DNA of 10,761 nucleotides, taken from positions 1 through 10,761 of the forward strand of contig JBDGZZ010000131.1 in the NCBI GenBank assembly GCA_039588335.1, in the 5' to 3' direction. Of the stretch, positions 1-7,156 are shown one piece after another. The notes below the pieces were generated by a model, which did not search any database, was not told the DNA's origin, and worked only from the letters and a program-made list of their open reading frames with translations. Position 1 is the first letter of the stretch; every line of letters starts with the position of its first letter. Position numbers and translations under genes: made by a program. This stretch comes from G020351775 sp039588335 (GTDB lineage: Bacteria > Gemmatimonadota > Gemmatimonadetes > Gemmatimonadales > GWC2-71-9).

Positions 1-252
1 GGTGTTGCAGCTGGTGACCCAAACTCGCGCGCTGCTTCCTGCAACGAAGTGCACGATCGCTCTGCAGCCTCTGCTTGCCGCTGTTGCTCTAGCTCGGGAC
101 ATATGAGCTATCACGCTGCGCCTGGCACCGCGTACGGCCTCGTGCACCATTCCTTCCTTCAGCCGCGGCATGGCCAGCGCGGTGACGGCGCCAATGATGG
201 TCACCACCAGAAGTAACTCGAGCAGGGTGAACCCGTGCGCGTTTCGTCTCAT
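1..252 (-). CDS. Type IV pilin-like / GspH-FimT pseudopilin, N-terminal part (runs off left edge)
   Basis: Reading the minus strand from an ATG at 252 gives 84 codons with no stop to the window edge, so this is a 5' fragment. It has a textbook class III prepilin leader: a short basic leader MRRNAHG, then FTLLELLLVVTIIG with the conserved Glu at mature position +5. Prepilin peptidase would cut between Gly7 and Phe8. The hydrophobic helix ends near residue 27. After it comes an Arg/Ala-rich helix (about 39-60), then RGCRAIVHF and VWVTSC, the first beta strands expected of a GspH/FimT head. The protein would sit in the inner membrane as a minor pilin or minor pseudopilin of a type IV pilus or type II secretion machine. 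The Shine-Dalgarno is weak (GGTG before the ATG). Which machine it serves cannot be told without the rest of the cluster to the left. Confidence 0.88.
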   Translation of the reverse strand, partial: MRRNAHGFTLLELLLVVTIIGAVTALAMPRLKEGMVHEAVRGARRSVIAHMSRARATAASRGCRAIVHFVAGSSARVWVTSCNT

Positions 253-639
253 ATCACCACATGGTTTCGCAGCAAGACAACTCGGTGCCGCCGGACGGTG
301 CGGAACCCACGTTGGCCTCGCCGCTGAACACCCACAAATTGCGGAATCCACACTGTTTCTTATGTGCCCCTGATCACAAACTCCCGCCCCAGGTGATAGT
401 ATCGTCACAGTGTCACCAGGCCATGAAACACAGCGTAGCTGTCCCAGGCCCAGGGGGCAACGGCGTTTTGGGGACACGAGGGTGCGTTCTTGGGACATTT
501 GACGCCCAAAACGGCCTCAACGGGATCTGGTGCGACAATCATGGGGCCACGGAGCCTGGCACCGCCGACAGGTTTTGCCTAGGTTAGCGGTGCTCGTTTC
601 GGAGCCACGCGCCTACGGGGACTCGGACAGGGTACGATC
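253..639. other. Divergent intergenic region, no convincing gene
   Basis: This 387-bp stretch separates the minus-strand pilin-like gene from the plus-strand membrane protein gene and should carry both promoters. No convincing -35/-10 pair stands out. A 9-bp inverted repeat (CGTTTTGGG at 464-472, CCCAAAACG at 505-513, 32-bp spacer) is the only notable structure. A plus-strand reading frame at 261-587 exists, but its composition is not protein-like and I do not call it. Confidence 0.5.
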
Positions 640-1077
640 ATGCCGGAACCACGTCACACTACACAAGCCATCATCCTCGCCAGCGTTCTCGCCATAGCAG
701 TGATCGCGAATGCCGCGGTGCTCTATTTCGGAACGAATCCAACGACCAGGTTGGGATTGGGCCTGCTGCTGCTGGCGCTAATGATGTGGCTGGCTGCCAG
801 GCTGGGAGTGGTGTCGCGAATCGCCCAGTCACTGAGCCGTGGCTACAAGCGGCGACGCTACATAAAGCTCCGTGGCGTCGTTGATCAGTTCCTGGAGGAA
901 GTACGCCGGCTCAACTGGGCAGCCTCCGGAGCCGAACGCGGGTTCAGAAGCAAAGACGAAGCGATCAAAGATCTGGAGGCCATGGAAGACAGGTTGCACG
1001 CCCTGGTCAAGCAGATCCGCGTTTCGGCCGGTTTTTCTACCCCCGAGACTGACGAGGGAGAGGCCGATCCGGCTTGA
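640..1077 (+). CDS. Small two-helix inner-membrane protein with cytoplasmic helical tail, unknown function
   Basis: A 145-residue protein I do not recognise. Two hydrophobic segments are visible at about residues 10-30 and 38-56, joined by a short GTNPTTR turn. A strongly basic patch follows (KRRR at 70-73), which by the positive-inside rule puts the C-terminal two thirds in the cytoplasm. Residues 75-127 are charged and amphipathic (VDQFLEEVRRL, DEAIKDLEAMEDRLHALVKQI), consistent with a helical bundle or coiled coil that could bind a partner. The tail (134-145) is acidic. The ATG at 640 follows an AGGG at a plausible distance (GGACAGGGTACGATC), which supports this start. The gene is convergent with the DadA-like gene, with 3 bp between the stop codons. 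Its reality is supported by the coherent membrane plus helix layout; its function is unknown. Confidence 0.72.
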   Translation: MPEPRHTTQAIILASVLAIAVIANAAVLYFGTNPTTRLGLGLLLLALMMWLAARLGVVSRIAQSLSRGYKRRRYIKLRGVVDQFLEEVRRLNWAASGAERGFRSKDEAIKDLEAMEDRLHALVKQIRVSAGFSTPETDEGEADPA

Positions 1078-1080
1078 GGC

Positions 1081-2334
1081 TCAGAACCGATCGACGCGGA
1101 AGTGAGTCGCGTCGATCGTGGAGTTACCGTCCAGCACCAGTTCCGCAATCATCTTGCCCGTCGTAGGACCCAGCGTGAGTCCCAACATCCCGTGACCCGT
1201 AGCCACAAAAACCCCCTCCCGGCCCGGAGCCGGACCAATCGCGGGAAGTCCGTCGGAAATACAGGGCCTTAGGCCACACCACTCGGACAACGGCACTGAG
1301 TCGCCCATCCCGTCGAAGTAGAGCTTGGCGGCGTTGGTGAGCTGCTCGAGACGCGGCCTCCTCACAACATCGTTGACTCCGGAGAACTCCAGCGTCCCGG
1401 CAAACCGCAAGAATCCGCCCATCGGCGTGCAGAACACCGATCTTTCGCCCAGCATACACGTGTGCTTCAGGCTGGGAGTGGCACCGTCGGCCGGGTCGCG
1501 GTCGCGGTGGTACCCCTTGGCCGCCTGCAGCGGCAACCGGAGCTGTAGTTTCTCGAACAGCTGGGATCCATAGGCCCCGGTCGCCAGCACTACGGCATCA
1601 CACTCGAACCCGTCTCCTCGCGCGGCCTGTACTCGATTGACGCCCCCCGTACTGACATCCACTGAGGTTACTTCGACACGGCTCAGGAATTCGGCACCGT
1701 ACTTTCGGGAGCGATCGGCCATCTCCAGCACGAAATTATACGGGACCACCGTACCTGCTTCCGGAAAGAACACTGCCCCGACCACCTCGCTCTTCAGGGC
1801 AGGCTCCCGTTCACGCATGGCAGCGCCACTCAGCGTCTCTGGCCGGTATCCGTGTGATTGCATCAAAGCGGCCTCCTCCGAAGCCGCACCGAGGGCACTC
1901 TCCGTTCGGTAGACCTCGTAGTACCCGGACTGCCTGTAGCCGCAATCGAGGTTCTCTTCACTCACGAGCCGCTCGAACAGCTCGCTGGTCTCGTGTCCCA
2001 GAGGCGCCAGCACCTTGGTGCAGTGTTCGAGATGCGACTGGGTGCAAGTGCGACTGAACTGCCACAGCCAGCGGATCAACGACGGATCGAAGCGCGGTGC
2101 AACGTAGAGAGGACTCAGAGGATCGAACACCGACTTGAGAGCTTGCTTCACGCGCCCCGGTTTGTTTATCGGGGTGTGCCCCGGAGCGATCGTTCCGGCG
2201 TTCCCGTAAGAGGCGCCCTTCCCCACCTCGTTCCGCTCCAACACCGTGACCCGGACTCCACGTTTCGCCAGATAGTACGCGCAACAGACCCCGATGACAC
2301 CGGCCCCTACTACGACTACGTGGCGGTCAGGCAT
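1081..2334 (-). CDS. DadA-like FAD-dependent D-amino-acid dehydrogenase
   Basis: A 417-residue FAD oxidoreductase of the DAO fold, DadA branch. At the N-terminus VVVVGAGVIG (residues 6-15) is the GxGxxG dinucleotide motif, and Glu33 in VLERN is the expected ribose-binding acid. SYGNAGTIAP (42-51) matches the DadA-type ASYxNAG segment. The C-terminus has GLRPCISDGLPAIGP (354-368) and VATGHGMLGLTLGP (377-390), the second FAD-contact region typical of DadA and D-hydroxyproline dehydrogenases. Family knowledge: such enzymes oxidatively deaminate D-amino acids or related imino acids and pass electrons to the respiratory chain, acting at the inner membrane. The substrate cannot be read from sequence. 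The ATG at 2334 is chosen because it starts just before the Rossmann strand; a TTG at 2361 would add nine residues encoded by the heptamer repeat. Neither start has a clear Shine-Dalgarno. It lies downstream of a second DAO-family gene on the same strand. Confidence 0.88.
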   Translation of the reverse strand: MPDRHVVVVGAGVIGVCCAYYLAKRGVRVTVLERNEVGKGASYGNAGTIAPGHTPINKPGRVKQALKSVFDPLSPLYVAPRFDPSLIRWLWQFSRTCTQSHLEHCTKVLAPLGHETSELFERLVSEENLDCGYRQSGYYEVYRTESALGAASEEAALMQSHGYRPETLSGAAMREREPALKSEVVGAVFFPEAGTVVPYNFVLEMADRSRKYGAEFLSRVEVTSVDVSTGGVNRVQAARGDGFECDAVVLATGAYGSQLFEKLQLRLPLQAAKGYHRDRDPADGATPSLKHTCMLGERSVFCTPMGGFLRFAGTLEFSGVNDVVRRPRLEQLTNAAKLYFDGMGDSVPLSEWCGLRPCISDGLPAIGPAPGREGVFVATGHGMLGLTLGPTTGKMIAELVLDGNSTIDATHFRVDRF

Positions 2335-2341
2335 GAGAGAA

Positions 2342-2373
2342 GTGCAGCGTGCAAAGTGCAAAGTGCAAAGTGC
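2342..2373. repeat. Heptamer tandem repeat GTGCAAA
   Basis: Three perfect head-to-tail copies of GTGCAAA lie at 2349-2355, 2356-2362 and 2363-2369, with a partial fourth (GTGC, 2370-2373). A degenerate in-register copy (GTGCAGC) precedes them at 2342-2348. On the minus strand this reads GCACTTT repeats immediately upstream of the DadA-like start codon, where a ribosome binding site would be expected, yet no Shine-Dalgarno is visible. Confidence 0.93.
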
Positions 2374-2376
2374 GCC

Positions 2377-2405
2377 CCCGACCCCACACCAATGCGGGGG
2401 TCGGG
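2377..2405. other. GC-rich hairpin between the two oxidoreductase genes
   Basis: CCCGACCCC (2377-2385) pairs perfectly with GGGGTCGGG (2397-2405) around an 11-nt loop. It lies between the heptamer repeat and the TTACCG array. No T-tract follows on either strand, so it is not a standard intrinsic terminator. It could pause or attenuate minus-strand transcription between the two flavoenzyme genes; that role is inference. Confidence 0.6.
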
Positions 2406-2416
2406 TAGTGGGGACC

Positions 2417-2509
2417 CTTACCGTCTCTTACCGCCACTTACCGCCCCTTACCGTCTCTCTCAGGGGACCTCTTACCGCCTCTTCCCCCCCTTACCGCCCC
2501 TTCACCCCG
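2417..2509. repeat. 10-bp-period direct repeat array, consensus CTTACCGYCN
   Basis: Four adjacent 10-bp units start at 2417, 2427, 2437 and 2447, each beginning CTTACCG. After a 14-bp interruption (2457-2470) another copy starts at 2471, then a degenerate unit (CTTCCCCCCC, 2481), a further CTTACCGCCC at 2490, and a degenerate CTTCACCCCG at 2500. Both blocks are preceded by GGGACC. On the minus strand the unit reads GGCGGTAAG. The array fills the gap immediately downstream of the SoxB-like gene; the last degenerate unit overlaps the end of that coding region. Confidence 0.92.
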
Positions 2510-3674
2510 CGATGCTGTATTCATATGTGCCTCGCACCAAGTCTCCCTCTGCAAACCGGGAGAAGCGAAACAGGTCGGTCGGGAACTCTGGATCCTGGAC
2601 TCCCGTAACCAAGTCGGCTGCCATCAGCCCAACCGCCGGGCCAAGTTTGTAGCCGTGCCCGCTGAACCCGGAGCAAACGTAGCAGCCGCTTCCCAGTGGT
2701 AGCTCGTCTATGATCGGGTGCCAATCGGGAGTCACCGAGTACAAGCTGGCGTATCCGCCCATGCTCTCACTCGAGTCCATCGGAGGGTAGCGGCAGAGCA
2801 TTTGCTCTCCCATCTGCATTATGAACTCTGTTTCGGCATGCTCGCCGAACTCGTCCGGGTCGACTATGTCATCAGCCTCCGCGGGATCGATCGAACCGAC
2901 CAGTGTGAGATTCCCTGTCTCCGGCCGTAGGTAGACTCCGTTGACGAAATCCATCACCACCGGATGACCGGTGTAGTCGGCGGGACGACGGAACACTGCG
3001 ACCTGTATTCGGCTGGACACGATGGGAACTTCAGTACCGCACATCCGTGCGACGTGCGCACCCCATGGGCCGGCGCAATTCATCACGACCGGCGCCTGAT
3101 ATTCTCCCTCGGCCGTTCTCACGCCCACTACTTTGTCACCCTCGAATCGTACCCCGGTCACCTTTGCATCGACCACGATCCGAGCCCCATGCCGCCGCGC
3201 CCCATCCGCATACGCGTTCACGGTCAAATGTGGGTCCGCGTAGCCGCTCTCGGGCTCGTAGGCTGCGGTCACGAGGTCGCCGGTCTCCACGCCAGGCATC
3301 ATCTCCTGCAACTCTTCGGGCGTGAGCAAGCCAGTGTTGATCCCGAAGCCACGCTGCAGCTCCAAGTTGGCCTCGAGGCCGGCCTGGTCCTCGGCAGTGG
3401 CTATTGCGACCCACCCGGTTTGTTGAAAACCACACTCTCCGCCAACCCTGTCGTCGAACTGCTGGAAGACTCGCAGGCTGTGGAGTGCCATTCGTGCGGT
3501 GAGTTCGTTGGAGTAGTGCTGTCGGATGATCGCCGAGGATCGTCCGGTCCCACCGGCGCCGACGGTGTCCTTCTCGAGTACCGTTACGTCGAGCCCGCGC
3601 TGAGCAAGGTGAAACGCCACGCTGCAGCCCATGATCCCCGCACCAATTACCACGGCATCGGAAGTCTGGGTCAT
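2502..3674 (-). CDS. SoxB/MSOX-like FAD-dependent amine oxidoreductase (DAO family)
   Basis: A 390-residue flavoprotein, the usual length for sarcosine-oxidase-type enzymes. AVVIGAGIMG (residues 7-16) is the GxGxxG motif, with Glu34 in VLEKD. GRSSAIIRQHYSN (44-56) is the characteristic segment after the first helix in SoxB and MSOX relatives. LYSVTPDWHPIID (311-323) and GFSGHGYKLGP (336-346) form the C-terminal FAD and active-site region. Family knowledge: these enzymes oxidise secondary or tertiary amino acids such as sarcosine or dimethylglycine. From remembered alignment, the Cys that covalently holds FAD in monomeric sarcosine oxidase would fall at Ser310 here, so FAD is probably non-covalent. 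The ATG at 3674 is chosen because the conserved fold starts there and AGAGAG lies upstream. The frame stays open to 3782, but those 36 residues look non-homologous. It is transcribed toward the DadA-like gene. Confidence 0.88.
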   Translation of the reverse strand: MTQTSDAVVIGAGIMGCSVAFHLAQRGLDVTVLEKDTVGAGGTGRSSAIIRQHYSNELTARMALHSLRVFQQFDDRVGGECGFQQTGWVAIATAEDQAGLEANLELQRGFGINTGLLTPEELQEMMPGVETGDLVTAAYEPESGYADPHLTVNAYADGARRHGARIVVDAKVTGVRFEGDKVVGVRTAEGEYQAPVVMNCAGPWGAHVARMCGTEVPIVSSRIQVAVFRRPADYTGHPVVMDFVNGVYLRPETGNLTLVGSIDPAEADDIVDPDEFGEHAETEFIMQMGEQMLCRYPPMDSSESMGGYASLYSVTPDWHPIIDELPLGSGCYVCSGFSGHGYKLGPAVGLMAADLVTGVQDPEFPTDLFRFSRFAEGDLVRGTYEYSIAG

Positions 3675-3713
3675 ATGGTTGACTCTCTTTGAAGCTTGGG
3701 AAGGACGATCACC

Positions 3714-3730
3714 GGGACACCCCGTGTCCC
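3714..3730. promoter_or_regulatory. 17-bp palindrome, operator candidate
   Basis: GGGACAC, a CCC centre and GTGTCCC form a perfect 7-bp inverted repeat. It lies 40 bp upstream of the SoxB-like ATG and about 120 bp upstream of the LonB-like gene, inside their shared divergent control region. Symmetry and location suggest a regulator site; no T-tract makes it a terminator. The cognate regulator is unknown. Confidence 0.45.
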
Positions 3731-3782
3731 AGTCCCAAAGGTAGAGCGCATTTGGCACGGCTGCCAACAGTGCGACAAACAC

Positions 3783-3794
3783 TTCAACGTTGAA
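3783..3794. promoter_or_regulatory. 12-bp palindrome upstream of the LonB-like gene
   Basis: TTCAACGTTGAA is a perfect 12-bp palindrome about 60-75 bp upstream of the likely Lon starts. It does not resemble CIRCE or other heat-shock operators I know. It may be an operator for the protease-Usp unit; this is inferred only from symmetry and position. Confidence 0.35.
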
Positions 3795-3852
3795 TAGATT
3801 TCAGCTGCAGTCCACAGACACGATGTGCCTGACAGTGCGAACGAGCACGATC

Positions 3853-6315
3853 ATGGAGGGTCCTGCACCAGTGACGACAGTGAAAGAGCTGGGACCGGCA
3901 GCGCTTTATCGAAAGTACGATCCCGATGATTTCCGTTTTGAGTCGACTGCCGAGCTGGAGGATCTCGACGGCACGGTGGGGCAACCACGCGCCGTTGCGG
4001 CAGTGGAGTTCGCAGCGGGCATTGCGCGCGACGGATACAACATCTTCGCGCTCGGTATTCCGGGCACCGGGAAGCGCTCACTCGTTCGACACTATCTCGA
4101 AAAGCACGCCGCAAAACGTCCCCCGCCACCCGACCTGTGCTACGTGCACAACTTCGAAAAGGCATCCGAGCCCAAGCTGATAAGCCTGCCCACGGGCGCA
4201 GGAGTCGAGTTTCGCAACGATATGGAGATGCTGGCAGAGGCACTTCGGACAGCCCTGATCAGTGCCTTTGAGAGCGAGGAGTTTCAGACTCGTAGCCAGG
4301 TGATAGACGAGGAGTTCAAAGAACGTCCCCGAGAGGAACTCAGAGACATAGAGGAGCGGGCCAAGACCGAAGGACTCGTCTTGTTACGCAGTCCCGTGGG
4401 AATGGCGTTCGCCCCCACCAGAGACGGCGAGGTCATGTCGGGTGAGGAGTTCAAGGCACTACCCGAGGAAGAGCAACAAGAGATCGAGCAGAGGGTCGAA
4501 GCCTTCCAGGAAGAAACTCAGCAGGCGATGCGACAGATGCCCAGCTGGGAAAAAGAGCATCGTAGTCGTGTCCAGGAACTAGAGCGTGAGGTGTCGAGCC
4601 TGGCAGTCGGCAATCTGCTGGATGAGATACGACGGAAGTACCATATGCTGCCGGAGGTGCTCGATCACTTGGCGGCCATGCAGCAGGACGTGATCGGACG
4701 CGCACGGGAGGTGGTCGAGCCCGAGGGGTCATCTCCCGCGGCGGCACTCGGGATGGAAACCACCACGACAGTGGATAAGCGAGGCCCACTCACCAGGTAT
4801 CACGTGAATCTGATTGTCGACAACAGTGGAGCCACCGGCGCTCCCGTCGTCTACGAAGACAATCCTACCTACGACAACCTATTGGGACGTATCGAGCACA
4901 CCGCACAGTTCGGGGCGCTGACCACCGATTTCAGCCACGTCAAGACCGGGGCCCTACATCGCGCCAACGGTGGCTATCTCATGGTCGAAGCTCACAAGCT
5001 ACTGCGCGCTCCGTATGCCTGGGATGCTCTCAAACGTGCTCTCCAATCAGGGGAGCTCAGTGTCGAGTCGATCGGTCAATCACTCAACATGGTCAATACC
5101 GTTTCCCTGGAGCCGGAGTCTCTGCAGCTCGAGGTGCAAGTGGTGCTGATGGGTGAGCCGAGCCTCTACTACATGCTCTGCAGCCTCGACCCCGACTTCG
5201 AGGAGTTGTTCAAAGTAGCCTCGGACTTCGCCGAATTGATGGATGCAACTGAAGACAATCGGGACGGCTACGTCCGGCTCCTCGCCACGCTGGCCCGCAA
5301 GGACGGTCTCAGGCCCTTGGATCGAACTGCGGTCGCCCGTTTGCTCGAGCACAGTACGCGCCTCGCGGGGGATCGGGAGAAACTCACGGCGCGTGTCGGC
5401 TTACTGCATGACCTTCTGAGAGAAGCAGACTACTGGGCGGACAGTGCGAAAGCGCGGTTGGTGACTGCGGAACACGTGCAGCAGGCGATCGACGCGCAGA
5501 TATACCGGGCAGACCGCATCCGCGAACGGGTGCACGAGTCGATCGAGAGCGGCACTGTCATGATTGACGTTGCCGGCACACAGGTGGGCCAGATCAACGG
5601 CCTCTCGGTGATCTCCATGGGCAAATTCGCGTTCGGCAGACCCACTCGTCTTACGGCCCGAGTCCGGATCGGATACGGCGACCTGGTGGACATAGAGCGT
5701 GAAGTGGAACTCGGAGGGCCCATCCACTCAAAGGGGGTTCTCATACTGGCCGGTTACCTGGGCGCGCACTACGCCCCCGACCGGCCCCTGTCACTCTCTG
5801 CAAGCCTGGTATTCGAACAGTCCTACTCCGGCGTAGAAGGAGACAGCGCATCCGCCGCCGAGCTGTTCGCCCTTCTCTCAGCCATCTCCGGAGTCCCGAT
5901 CAAGCAGTGTATCGGCGTGACCGGATCGGTGAATCAGCATGGTGAGATACAGGCTATCGGAGGAGTAAACGAAAAGATCGAAGGGTTCTTCGACGTGTGC
6001 CGCGCCAAGGGGGGACTGTCGGGCCAGCAAGGAGTGATCATCCCAGCGTCGAACATACGCCACCTCATGTTGCGGCAGGATGTGGTAGATGCGGTCTCTA
6101 CGGGCATGTTCCATGTCTTCCCCATAGAGACGGTCGACGAAGGCATCGAGTTGCTCACGGGAATGGCCACCGCCGCGCGAGACGATTCGGGACAATATCC
6201 GGAGGGAAGCATCAACCGGCTCGTGGAATCGCACCTCATCGATCTGGCCGAGAGACGCAAGTCTTTCACGGCGGAAGAGAGGCCCGACACCGCGCGCAGG
6301 GGAATCGGGGACTGA
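3853..6315 (+). CDS. LonB-like AAA+ ATP-dependent protease (COG1067 type)
   Basis: About 820 residues lacking the classical Lon N-terminal domain, as in the LonB/YcbZ-like family. GQPRAVAAVEF precedes a Walker A GIPGTGKR (residues 68-75 from the ATG at 3853). A long acidic coiled-coil insertion covers about 145-285. HRANGGYLMVEA (369-380) is the family's Walker B region. YRADRIRER (551-559) leads into the Lon protease domain, where GDSAS supplies the catalytic Ser665 and GGVNEK the catalytic Lys708. Their 43-residue spacing equals that of E. coli Lon Ser679/Lys722, so the peptidase should be active. It would be a cytoplasmic ATP-driven protease. Start choice: the ATG at 3853 has no Shine-Dalgarno, whereas a GTG at 3871 follows GGAGGG by 10 nt and is a serious alternative; ATG at 3823 and TTG at 3790 are less likely. 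The Usp gene begins 7 bp after its stop. Confidence 0.93.
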   Translation: MEGPAPVTTVKELGPAALYRKYDPDDFRFESTAELEDLDGTVGQPRAVAAVEFAAGIARDGYNIFALGIPGTGKRSLVRHYLEKHAAKRPPPPDLCYVHNFEKASEPKLISLPTGAGVEFRNDMEMLAEALRTALISAFESEEFQTRSQVIDEEFKERPREELRDIEERAKTEGLVLLRSPVGMAFAPTRDGEVMSGEEFKALPEEEQQEIEQRVEAFQEETQQAMRQMPSWEKEHRSRVQELEREVSSLAVGNLLDEIRRKYHMLPEVLDHLAAMQQDVIGRAREVVEPEGSSPAAALGMETTTTVDKRGPLTRYHVNLIVDNSGATGAPVVYEDNPTYDNLLGRIEHTAQFGALTTDFSHVKTGALHRANGGYLMVEAHKLLRAPYAWDALKRALQSGELSVESIGQSLNMVNTVSLEPESLQLEVQVVLMGEPSLYYMLCSLDPDFEELFKVASDFAELMDATEDNRDGYVRLLATLARKDGLRPLDRTAVARLLEHSTRLAGDREKLTARVGLLHDLLREADYWADSAKARLVTAEHVQQAIDAQIYRADRIRERVHESIESGTVMIDVAGTQVGQINGLSVISMGKFAFGRPTRLTARVRIGYGDLVDIEREVELGGPIHSKGVLILAGYLGAHYAPDRPLSLSASLVFEQSYSGVEGDSASAAELFALLSAISGVPIKQCIGVTGSVNQHGEIQAIGGVNEKIEGFFDVCRAKGGLSGQQGVIIPASNIRHLMLRQDVVDAVSTGMFHVFPIETVDEGIELLTGMATAARDDSGQYPEGSINRLVESHLIDLAERRKSFTAEERPDTARRGIGD

Positions 6316-6322
6316 ACTGAGG

Positions 6323-7156
6323 ATGCAGATTCGTCGCATTGTAGTCGCGATAGATGCCTCGCCAACGAGTCAGGCAGCTCTGGAGGCGACTACGGAGTTG
6401 GCTGCGGCGTGGGACGCGGAGGTGCTGGGCATTTTTGTGGAGGATGTAAATCTGTTGCGGATGGCATCGTTGCCGTTCGCCCGCGAAGTAGGTTCGCACT
6501 CTGGAAAATTTCGACCTGTAGATCCTGACAACTTGAGGCGTCAGCTGCGGTCTCAGGCCGAACGTGCGCGCCGGGCGCTGCAGCGAGCAGGGGTGCTGAG
6601 CAAGGTAGCGGTTTCGTTCAAAGTCGCTCGCGGACGAGTCAATGAAGAGCTGCTGGCTGCTCTGTCCGAGGCCGATCTACTGAGCTTGGGTAAAGGAGGA
6701 AGATCGTTGGCGGCGCGGCTGGGACTGGGCTCCACCGCGCGTGCGATCGCCTCCGGTGGCAGTGGCCACGTCTTGTTGTTGTCACACGTGTCGCGGGTGG
6801 TAGGGCCCGTGGCGGCGGTCTACGACGAATCTCCGGCGGGCGAACGGGCCCTGGTTGCCGCCCGAGAACTGGCTCGTGGATTGGACACGCATCTCACAGT
6901 GTTGTGCCTTTCAGAAACGCGAGAGAGGTCACGGGATCTAGCGATGCGGGTGGGCGACCAAACAGGAAACCCGGAGAGCATTCGTTGCCGTCATTGCACT
7001 CTCAGAGATGTTCCGGATCTCGCGATGATCGCACGGTCTTTCGGGGCCAACGTCCTCGTCGTTCCGGCGGGCAGCGCGATCCTGCCCGACCACGCTGTTG
7101 AATCGATGGTGAAGGGATTCTCCGGACCCGTGCTGATCGTGGCCGGCGAAGACTAG
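6323..7156 (+). CDS. Tandem universal stress protein (two UspA domains)
   Basis: A 277-residue protein with two Usp folds. Domain 1 (about 1-155) begins IRRIVVAIDASPTSQAAL, with the nucleotide-contacting Asp11. It ends with the ATP motif G-2x-G-9x-G(S/T), visible as Gly123, Gly126 and Gly136-Ser137. Domain 2 (about 160-277) begins GPVAAVYDESPAGERAL but replaces the glycine motif with VVPAGSAILPDHAVESM, so only domain 1 is expected to bind ATP. Such tandem Usps are cytoplasmic stress or ligand-sensing proteins with no defined enzymatic reaction. The ATG at 6323 starts the first beta strand; a GAGG abuts it and a GGGG lies further upstream. The 7-bp gap after the LonB-like gene indicates one operon. 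Its stop codon shares a CTAG palindrome with a minus-strand reading frame that ends at 7153. Confidence 0.92.
   Translation: MQIRRIVVAIDASPTSQAALEATTELAAAWDAEVLGIFVEDVNLLRMASLPFAREVGSHSGKFRPVDPDNLRRQLRSQAERARRALQRAGVLSKVAVSFKVARGRVNEELLAALSEADLLSLGKGGRSLAARLGLGSTARAIASGGSGHVLLLSHVSRVVGPVAAVYDESPAGERALVAARELARGLDTHLTVLCLSETRERSRDLAMRVGDQTGNPESIRCRHCTLRDVPDLAMIARSFGANVLVVPAGSAILPDHAVESMVKGFSGPVLIVAGED

Noticed and set aside
261..587. 108-residue plus-strand frame in the left intergenic region
   Set aside because: Residue composition is patternless with no hydrophobic core or motif, no good ribosome binding site, and it lies where divergent promoters are expected.
2417..2509. TTACCG array as a CRISPR
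   Set aside because: Units are 10 bp, contiguous and without unique spacers; there are no cas genes.
1858..2652. 264-residue plus-strand frame crossing the DadA-like gene and the repeat patch
   Set aside because: It is antisense to conserved coding sequence and continues through the repeat array, which translates into low-complexity sequence.
2964..3692. 242-residue plus-strand frame antisense to the SoxB-like gene
   Set aside because: It is a shadow of a clearly homologous minus-strand flavoenzyme; no domain is recognisable in the antisense product.
5878..6365. Long minus-strand frames opposite the LonB-like C-terminus
   Set aside because: They overlap the catalytic protease domain, whose conserved motifs are on the plus strand; these are codon-bias shadows.
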